Below are positions 7,081 through 11,631 of a stretch of DNA of 11,631 nt, in pieces. The notes under the pieces were generated by a model, which was not told the origin of the DNA, ran no database searches, and was given only the letters and a program-made list of their open reading frames with translations. The stretch spans positions 92,087 through 103,717 of the forward strand of contig MU069678.1 of NCBI GenBank assembly GCA_002284615.2. The letters are read 5' to 3'. Source of the DNA: Dunaliella salina (taxonomy: Eukaryota; Chlorophyta; Chlorophyceae; Chlamydomonadales; Dunaliellaceae). The position numbers and the translations under genes are program-made. Numbering within the stretch: the first letter of the stretch is position 1; each line of letters opens with the position of its first letter.

Positions 7081-8185
7081 CGCGCGCGCTCATTTGTGGG
7101 TTGTATGAATATGACCTCCATCTTAGTGCCCATGGCTCGGCTGGAACCATGTGGCAGTTTATGTCCTGTCTCGGCTCCCCTCTACCTCGTCTTACCCTGC
7201 TCACCTCAGCATGCTTTCCCTCACTTCTCCTGCAGTTTGGTGAGAGCGTGGAGGGCGCGTACTGGCAAGACTTGGAGGTGCGTGCATGGCTCAGTGATTA
7301 CTGAGTTCAGTTGAACCCAACTTGAGAATGCGGAGTGAGGGTGCAGCACCGAGTGCTGCGTGTTAGGCCTCTTATCCTGTTCTTGTCCTGTTCGAAGAGA
7401 CGTGGAATTCTAGAGGCCATGAATGGTGTGCAACTGTCACAGGTACAGTCGAAGCTGTTAGAGGAACCCTCTCTTGGTCTGGAGAGGATCATGCACTGAG
7501 CCTCAAGAAAGGGATGCTTTAATTTGAACGCAGCAGTTGGATGCCTGGTCATACCTTACTTGTCACTTTGGTCACACCCTGCATGTCACTCTGTTCACGC
7601 ACTGCTGTCATCCTTTTCATGTCCAGCACGGGACCTGATCAAGCCCAGCATGTCAACCTTGTCATGCTCTATGTGTCACCCTTGCTCAAGGTCTTGCATG
7701 CCATCCTTGTCATGTCCAGCGTGGGACCTGATCAAGCCCAGCATGTCACCCCTGTCATGCCCTACGTGTTACCCTTGCTCAAGGTCTTGCATGCCATCCT
7801 TGTCGTGTCCAGCGTGGGACCTGGTCATGCAGACCACCCATAAACAAGCAGACCCTGAAGGCCATCAGGCCTTGGAATCGTTGCTGCAGAGTGCAGTGAT
7901 CTCATGCTTTTTGCTTGCGTTTTCTTGAGTTTGCTTACTGGTGCCCTGCATGTTCGGATTCGTCTACCTGATAACCCCCATGTTTGTTAGCTAAAGCATC
8001 CAAATCTGGCAAATCCTGGTACGTGGCATCCTTGGCTTGACAGGCCATGAGGGCCATGAGCGGGGAGTGGGTAGAGCTGGACAACGGCTGCCTGTGCTGC
8101 TCGGTGAAGAACGACTTTGTGCAAGCCTTGGAGTCCCTGATGCGCAAGAAGCAGAAGCCGCAGGCCATTTTCATTGAGACCACAG
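6028..8185 (+). CDS. CobW/COG0523 (ZNG1-like) metal-chaperone GTPase, 5' part
   Basis: This is the G-domain half of a CobW-family G3E GTPase, which uses GTP hydrolysis to hand a metal (zinc in ZNG1) to a client protein. The model is join(6028..6070, 6192..6281, 6922..6992, 7236..7277, 8044..8185), 129 codons plus one base. Residues 1-31 are acidic and low-complexity. Walker A GFLGSGKTT spans 40-48 and NEFGES spans 67-72. The metal-binding GCLCC spans 97-101 in [11 protein letters not shown], and the Walker B/G3 segment AIFIETTG spans 123-130. All four splice joins keep frame. The start has a good context (CACCATGG) and an in-frame TAA at 5992. The expected LADP continuation, the NKxD motif and the CobW C-terminal domain are not found downstream, so the gene is 3'-incomplete here or truncated. 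ZNG1/CBWD is the nearest type; algal zinc-responsive COG0523 paralogues are an alternative. Confidence 0.9.
6192..6281 (+). CDS. GTPase exon 2 (start of Walker A)
   Basis: The acceptor is CGATTGCAG and the donor is CTCAG|GTGAGG. The exon is 90 nt, phase 1 to phase 1. It encodes an acidic linker ([12 protein letters not shown]) and then [13 protein letters not shown]. The intron cuts the last glycine of the P-loop, so Walker A is split across exons 2 and 3. Confidence 0.9.
6673..6755. repeat. (AC)24 microsatellite with ATGC-rich tail
   Basis: An uninterrupted (AC)24 tract covers 6673-6720, inside GTPase intron 2. It is followed by alternating purine-pyrimidine sequence (atgcacgcatgcgtgcatgc and more) to about 6755, which is favourable to Z-DNA and small cruciforms. 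The copy number may be polymorphic. Confidence 0.95.
6922..6992 (+). CDS. GTPase exon 3 (P-loop Lys)
   Basis: The acceptor is TTGCTCAG and the donor is AACGAG|GTATGC. The exon is 71 nt, phase 1 to phase 0. It supplies the catalytic P-loop KTT and continues [20 protein letters not shown], the strand leading to the conserved NEFGE motif. Skipping it would delete the P-loop lysine and shift the frame. Confidence 0.92.
7025..7089. repeat. (TG)24(CG)8 tract
   Basis: (TG)24 covers 7025-7072 and runs directly into (CG)8 at 7073-7088, all within the 243-nt GTPase intron 3. The whole tract is alternating purine-pyrimidine, which makes it a strong Z-DNA candidate. Its TG part is the exact reverse complement of the (AC)24 tract in intron 2. 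Confidence 0.95.
7236..7277 (+). CDS. GTPase exon 4
   Basis: This 42-nt exon, phase 0 to 0, encodes [14 protein letters not shown]. It is bounded by CTCCTGCAG and GAG|GTGCGT. It completes NEFGES, a diagnostic stretch of ZNG1-type COG0523 proteins. Its length is a multiple of three, so skipping it would keep the frame. Confidence 0.85.
7560..7832. repeat. 93-bp tandem repeat in GTPase intron 4
   Basis: The block 'gtccagc..gggacctg.tca' recurs at 7621, 7714 and 7807, exactly 93 bp apart. The intervening sequence (catgtca, tgtca..ctt, ttgctcaaggtcttgcatgc) is also repeated. The first and last copies are partial or diverged. The period is a multiple of three, so plus-strand frames stay open and mimic a 31-residue Cys/Ser/Pro-rich repeat protein. 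Confidence 0.85.
8044..8185 (+). CDS. GTPase exon 5 (GCLCC and ETTG)
   Basis: The acceptor is GGCTTGACAG and the donor is CCACAG|GTTCGT. The exon is 142 nt, phase 0 to 1. It encodes [19 protein letters not shown], then [17 protein letters not shown], then AIFIETT. The donor is weaker than the others in this gene. Without splicing, the frame would run on for about 67 codons into repeat DNA and stop at 8386-8388. Confidence 0.88.
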
Positions 8186-8199
8186 GTTCGTGCGCCAAC

Positions 8200-8935
8200 T
8201 GCTCGTGCCCTATGCAACATCCTCACGCAATCATGCCAACAGTTAGTGCCCTGTGCTGCACCCTCTGCCATTATGCCAGCAGCTCAAGCCATGTGCTCCA
8301 CCCTCTGCCGTACAGCCGGCAGCAAGCGCCCTCATGCCGACAGCTAGTGCCTTGCGCGACACCCTCATGCTATCATGCTGACAGCTAGTGCCCTCATGCC
8401 GTCAGCCAATGCCCCGCATGTCAACAGCAAGTGCCCCGCACGTCTCCAGCAAAGTGCTTTGCATGCCAACAGCCTGTGCCCCGCATGCCAACAGTCAGTG
8501 CTCTGCATGCCGATAGGTAGTGCCCCGCACGTCAACAGCTAAGTGCTCCGCATGTCAACAGCTAGTGCCTTTTGTGCCATCAGCCAATGTTCCGCATGTC
8601 CACAGCCAATGCCCTGCTTGTCAACAACTAGTGCCCTGCGTGCCGACAGCTAGTTCCCTGGGTGACACCCTCATGCTACCATGCTGACAGCTAGTGCCCT
8701 CATGCCGTCAGCCAATGCCCCGCATGTCAACAGCAAGTGCCCCGCATGCCGTCAGCCAATGCCCCGCATGTCCACAGCCAATGCCCCACATGTCAACAGC
8801 CAGTGCCCTGCATGCTGACAGCTAGAGTCCCGCATGTCCACAGCCAGTGCCCCGCATGCCAATAGCCAGTGCCCTGCATGCCGACAGCTATTGCTCTTCA
8901 AGCCAACAGCCAGTGCCCCGCATGCCGATAGCCAC
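8200..8935. repeat. ~22-bp minisatellite array, copy 1
   Basis: Some thirty diverged units contain AGTGCCCCGCATGCC followed by AACAGCC, with variants (GTCAACAGC, GCTGACAGC, GTCCACAGC, GCCGATAGC). A longer block beginning ACCCTCATGCTA.CATGCTGA is repeated at 8361 and 8667, so higher-order duplication occurred. The array starts within a few bases of the GTPase exon 5 donor. No reading frame here resembles a known protein. Confidence 0.88.
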
Positions 8936-9463
8936 CCAAAGACTCAGGGATTGTGAAATAAGGCCAGGAAACTGGAGTTTGGTCTAAATTTTGTGGGCTC
9001 CTTGCGTTATTCCGAGTTTGAGGGGATCAATTGTGTCTGGTATATAGACTGTTCTGGAAACTGCTGTTTGCAGAATGACATGCACAAGTTACTTTGAAAA
9101 CTTGGGCTCAAGGTGCGTTCCTATCCATGCAACGCAGAGCTGACTCAAGGGAGTGGGAGAAGAGGTGCGGTTATTATTGCCATGCTTTGCCTAATGTTCA
9201 ACAATAGCATCTGCACATTCATTTCCAGCGATGCCAGCATGTGGCTTCAATTTGTGAACTTGAATTTTTGTGTGAGAGCTGCTGGTGAGAGATGATTTCA
9301 TTTTAAGGGAAAGAAGGAAGAATCGGTGGAGGCAAGGAAGAGGATCTTGCAATACCCACCACAATGGTTTTAACACTGCCAAAATGACACAATGAATGCG
9401 CCAAAATCAAGTAGGGCCGTTCCTCCAGAGGTTAAGTCTGGACTGTTTCTTGGTATGCACGCA
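8936..9463. other. unique spacer, no gene seen
   Basis: This is single-copy, moderately AT-rich sequence between two minisatellites. I looked for the next GTPase exon (expected to begin with two bases completing Gly130 and then LADP) and found none. The acceptor-like ctgtttgcag at 9066-9075 is not followed by a fitting frame. Confidence 0.5.
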
Positions 9464-9920
9464 GGCTGCCTGCAATGCACGCAGGCTGCCCCAATGCGCA
9501 CGGGCTGCCTGCAATACACACAGGCTGCCTGCAATGCACACAGGCTGCCTGCAATGCACACAGGCTGCCCCAATGCGCACGGGCTGCCTGTGATGCACAC
9601 GGCCTGCCTGCAATGCACACAGGCTGCCTGCAATGCACACAGGCTGCCTGCAATGCACACAGGCTGCCTGCAATGCATGCAGGCTGCCCCAATGCGCACA
9701 GGCTGCCTGTGATGCACACGGACTGCCTGCAATGCACACGGGCTGCCTGCAATGCACACAGGCTGCCTGCAATGCACGCAGGCTGCCCCAATGCGCACGG
9801 GCTGCCTGTGATGCACACGGGCTGCCTGCAATGCACACAGGCTGCCCCAATGCTCACGGGCTGCCTGTGATGCACACGGGCTGCCTGCAATGCACACAGG
9901 CTGCCTGTAATGCCAATAGG
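9464..9920. repeat. 19/20-bp minisatellite with variant units
   Basis: About 22 units occur, in three classes. A is GGCTGCCTGCAATGCACACA (20 bp). B is GGCTGCCCCAATGCGCACG (19 bp). C is GGCTGCCTGTGATGCACACG (20 bp). The order is roughly A B A A A B C A A A A B C A A A B C A B C A plus a decayed unit. B is followed by C in four of five cases, showing multi-unit duplication. Units lack stop codons in most frames, which creates long spurious reading frames on both strands. Confidence 0.93.
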
Positions 9921-10066
9921 CCGCTTGTATTAAGTGGTCCATGGCCATTTGGATTTGTTTTGCGGGTGAAAGTTTTCAAGCAGGTGATGCTTTCCGGCAT
10001 GAAAAAGGGATTGTGTATGGGCATGTAACATGTGTAGGGTAAATAGGGTGTACTACTATCTGACAT

Positions 10067-10246
10067 AGGCTCGCCGAGCCTAGAAGAGCCTCTGCTTATT
10101 TGAATAGGGCCTCTTTGGATGCACAGATTTTGTGGATGATTTTAGGCACTTTTACACCGTTTTTGGGTGGTAAGAGGGTCAGCGAGGGTGTAGCCCAACT
10201 GCCAAATAGGCTCGCCGAGCCTCACCCTCAACGAGGCTCTCCTAGG
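10067..10246. repeat. small palindrome-bearing inverted-repeat element
   Basis: The palindrome AGGCTCGCCGAGCCT occurs at 10067-10081 and again at 10208-10222, 141 bp apart. Overlapping the first and following the second, CCTAGAAGAGCCTC (10079-10092) is the inverted match (13 of 14) of GAGGCTCTCCTAGG (10233-10246). A direct GGGTGTA also precedes each palindrome. The arrangement suggests a tiny mobile or foldback element, but no target-site duplication is clear. Confidence 0.45.
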
Positions 10247-10373
10247 TGGCTACCCAACCCTAAACATGTGCCAAGATGCTCCTTGATAAGGGTGCCAAGG
10301 CAAACATCATGGCACATTTTAAGTATTGAAGTTCAGGCTCGTTCGTTGGGGCACACCATCATCAGCAAGATAA

Positions 10374-10544
10374 GGATATTGCAGAGCTTGGCGCCGCCAG
10401 CAGAGAGAGGTGGCACAAAAGATCGCCGAAGCACAGCAGCGCATGACAGCAGATCTGTCTAAGGTGAAGCAGCAGCATCAGCAGCAGTGTGAAAAGGAGC
10501 ACGAGGATGCCAAGCAGCAGCAAGTGCGTCAAACAGGTGGTTGA
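10374..10544 (+). CDS. possible coiled-coil exon or gene fragment
   Basis: Between a TAA at 10371 and a TGA at 10542, one plus-strand frame is rich in Gln, Lys, Glu and Ala. It reads REVAQKIAEAQQRM, then ADLSKVKQQHQQQCEKEH, then EDAKQQQVRQ, and looks like a continuous charged helix or coiled coil. Possible splice edges are ATTGCAG at 10378-10384 and ACAG|GTGGTT at 10535. A second helix-like frame (QQQAFVQLKQAEMEKRCD then stop) follows the hairpin at about 10641-10697. I recognise no family, and no start codon or promoter is evident. It could equally be a fragment of a mobile-element gene or chance. Confidence 0.25.
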   Translation, partial: GYCRAWRRQQREVAQKIAEAQQRMTADLSKVKQQHQQQCEKEHEDAKQQQVRQTGG

Positions 10545-10567
10545 AGGGCAGTGGAGCCGCATGGGTG

Positions 10568-10649
10568 CTACTGCTGCCAGAGGCCTGGCTCCCTGGGTTG
10601 CCCCATCCAGATAGGGCAACCCATGGAGCCAGGCCTCTGGCAGCAGCAG
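10568..10649. repeat. 33-bp-stem hairpin, miRNA-precursor-like
   Basis: 10571-10603 pairs with 10614-10646 over 33 bp with a single mismatch (ctccctggg against ctccatggg). The loop is 10 nt (catccagata). Two further pairs extend the stem outwards. It is far longer than a terminator stem and nearly perfect, as in young foldback elements or algal miRNA/siRNA precursors. It lies between the two coiled-coil-like frames. Confidence 0.75.
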
Positions 10650-10975
10650 GCCTTCGTGCAACTCAAACAGGCTGAAATGGAAAAACGATGCGACTGAAAG
10701 GATGTATTGTTTGAGTAGCTGTGCTTCATAGATGTTGGAAAATCTGCATGTCCTTGACATCATGCATTCGAGCTATCTACAGGTCTTCTGAATACCCTGT
10801 AAAGATGTTCTTGCCCCCCTTGGTATGACCAACAAGGAAAAATGGAGCTGCCAAGTTCCATGGGTTCCCGTTGGATTTGGTATTAAAAAACACCTTTTTT
10901 GAGGTATAGGGAGTTTTGCACTGGCGATGCACACAGTTAAGGTAGACTGCATTTAACCCCTTCTGCATGCATGCA

Positions 10976-11440
10976 TAGTGCCCTGCATGCGAACATCTAT
11001 TGCTCTTCAAGCCAACAGCCGGTGCCATGCATGCTGACAGCCAGAGCTCCGCATGTCCGCAGCCAATGCCCCGCATGTCAACAGCCAGTGCCCTGCATGC
11101 TGACAGCTAGAGCCCCACATGCCGATAGCTAGTGCCCTGCATGCCATCAGCTATTGCTCCGCAAGCCAACAGCCAATTCCCCGCACGTCCACAGCTGATG
11201 CCCCGCATGTCAACAGCTTGTGGCTTTCATGACCTCAGCCAATGCCCCGTATGTCAACAGCCAGTGCCCTGCATGCTGACAGCCAGTGCCCCGCACGCCG
11301 ATAGCTGTTGCTCTTCAAGCCAACAGCCAGTGCCCTGCATGCTGACAGCTAGAGCCCCGCATGCCAACAGCCAGTGCCCCGCATGCCGATAGCTAGTGCC
11401 CTGCATGCTAACAGCCGGTGCCCTGCCTAGCACCCTCATG
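10976..11440. repeat. ~22-bp minisatellite array, copy 2
   Basis: This array has the same unit family as 8200-8935 (AGTGCCCTGCATGC, then CGACAGC/CAACAGCC). It includes the distinctive variant TATTGCTCTTCAAGCCAACA at about 11000 and 11307, which also occurs near 8890 in the first array. The two arrays therefore share variant units and have a common origin, though they are separated by 2 kb of unrelated sequence. No gene is visible inside. Confidence 0.88.
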
Positions 11441-11534
11441 CTGGGGCGGTGAAGGCCAGGGGAGGGAGCATGTGGGTGTGCCAACAGCTGCTGCTTGTGA
11501 TTCCCCATGAAAGACTCATGCTCTGCCCTGAAGG

Positions 11535-11536
<2 letters not shown>

Positions 11537-11587
<51 letters not shown>
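11537..11587. repeat. (GT)25 microsatellite
   Basis: This is an uninterrupted GT tract close to the right edge. It is the third long AC/GT tract in the window, each with 24-25 repeats. The 44 bases after it show no feature. Confidence 0.95.
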
Positions 11588-11591
<4 letters not shown>

Positions 11592-11631
11592 GCAGTCAGA
11601 AAAGTACTATTTTGGTTGAAAGTGCTCGACT

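Noticed and set aside
6413..7204. 263-codon minus-strand frame
   Set aside because: It runs antisense through two GTPase introns and exon 3 and is held open by poly(Thr-His) and poly(Val-Cys) coding of the AC/GT tracts.
7524..7928. 134-codon plus-strand frame in GTPase intron 4
   Set aside because: It is explained by a 93-bp tandem repeat; composition is Cys/Ser/Pro-rich with no recognisable domain. Retained only as a low-interest finding.
8047..8388. Single-exon start at the Met inside GTPase exon 5, reading into the repeat array
   Set aside because: The true frame joins exon 4 to 8044 in phase 0, and homology to COG0523 ends exactly at ETTG, where the donor lies. The downstream part is minisatellite sequence.
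8200..8935. CRISPR-like array of short repeats
   Set aside because: Units are contiguous and diverged, without unique spacers of constant length; the context is eukaryotic and no cas genes are present.
9370..9948. Long Cys/Ala/Gln-rich reading frames on both strands (up to 192 codons)
   Set aside because: They are by-products of the 19/20-bp minisatellite. Its units lack stops and its period is not a multiple of three, so several frames repeat the same peptide. No start context, splice signal or domain supports them.

Overview
The window looks like nuclear DNA of a green alga, probably in the chlamydomonadalean (volvocalean) group. The reasons are plant-type protein families cut into short exons with GT/AG introns, and introns packed with (GT)n/(AC)n tracts and GC-rich minisatellites. 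By eye, base composition is near half GC. That fits a Dunaliella-like genome better than Chlamydomonas or Volvox, but I cannot name a species. No prokaryotic, viral or organellar signature is apparent.

There are two recognisable genes, arranged head to head and sharing a 151-bp spacer (5877-6027). On the minus strand, from 5876 leftwards, is a secreted plant-type (ASPR/nepenthesin-like) pepsin-family aspartyl protease. Three exons are readable (5876-5578, 5074-4894, 1887-1755), with compatible phases (2, 0, 1). They carry a signal peptide, the first catalytic DTGS motif and a Cys-rich segment; the second half of the enzyme lies beyond the left edge. On the plus strand, from 6028 rightwards, is a CobW/COG0523 (ZNG1/CBWD-like) metal-chaperone GTPase. 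Five exons are readable (6028-6070, 6192-6281, 6922-6992, 7236-7277, 8044-8185), giving Walker A, the GCLCC metal-binding motif and the ETTG Walker B region. Its C-terminal half is not found in the window.

Layout, left to right: 1-1608 is a 172-bp tandem duplication followed by sequence with no recognisable gene, probably protease intron 3. At 1609-2083 is protease exon 3 plus a decayed tandem copy and further copies of its 5' edge. From 1888 to 4893 runs the 3-kb protease intron 2, holding a large foldback (2139-2311), a 477-bp terminal-inverted-repeat element (2674-3150) and two decayed copies of the exon 2 tail (4691-4845). At 4894-5876 are exons 2 and 1, and 5877-6027 is the shared promoter. 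From 6028 to 8185 are the GTPase exons, with (AC)24 and (TG)24 tracts in the introns on either side of exon 3. From 8186 to the end is repeat-dominated DNA: two arrays of a ~22-bp minisatellite family, a separate 19/20-bp minisatellite, a palindrome-bearing small element, a perfect-looking 33-bp-stem hairpin beside a coiled-coil-like reading frame, and a terminal (GT)25 tract.

The most unusual structure is that both edges of one very large protease intron are reiterated: copies of the upstream exon's end follow its donor, and copies of the downstream exon's start precede its acceptor. The reverse-complementary (AC)24/(TG)24 tracts around GTPase exon 3 and three near-evenly spaced GTAC cores in the shared promoter are the next best leads. 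Nothing indicates that the two proteins act in one pathway; what they clearly share is the promoter region.
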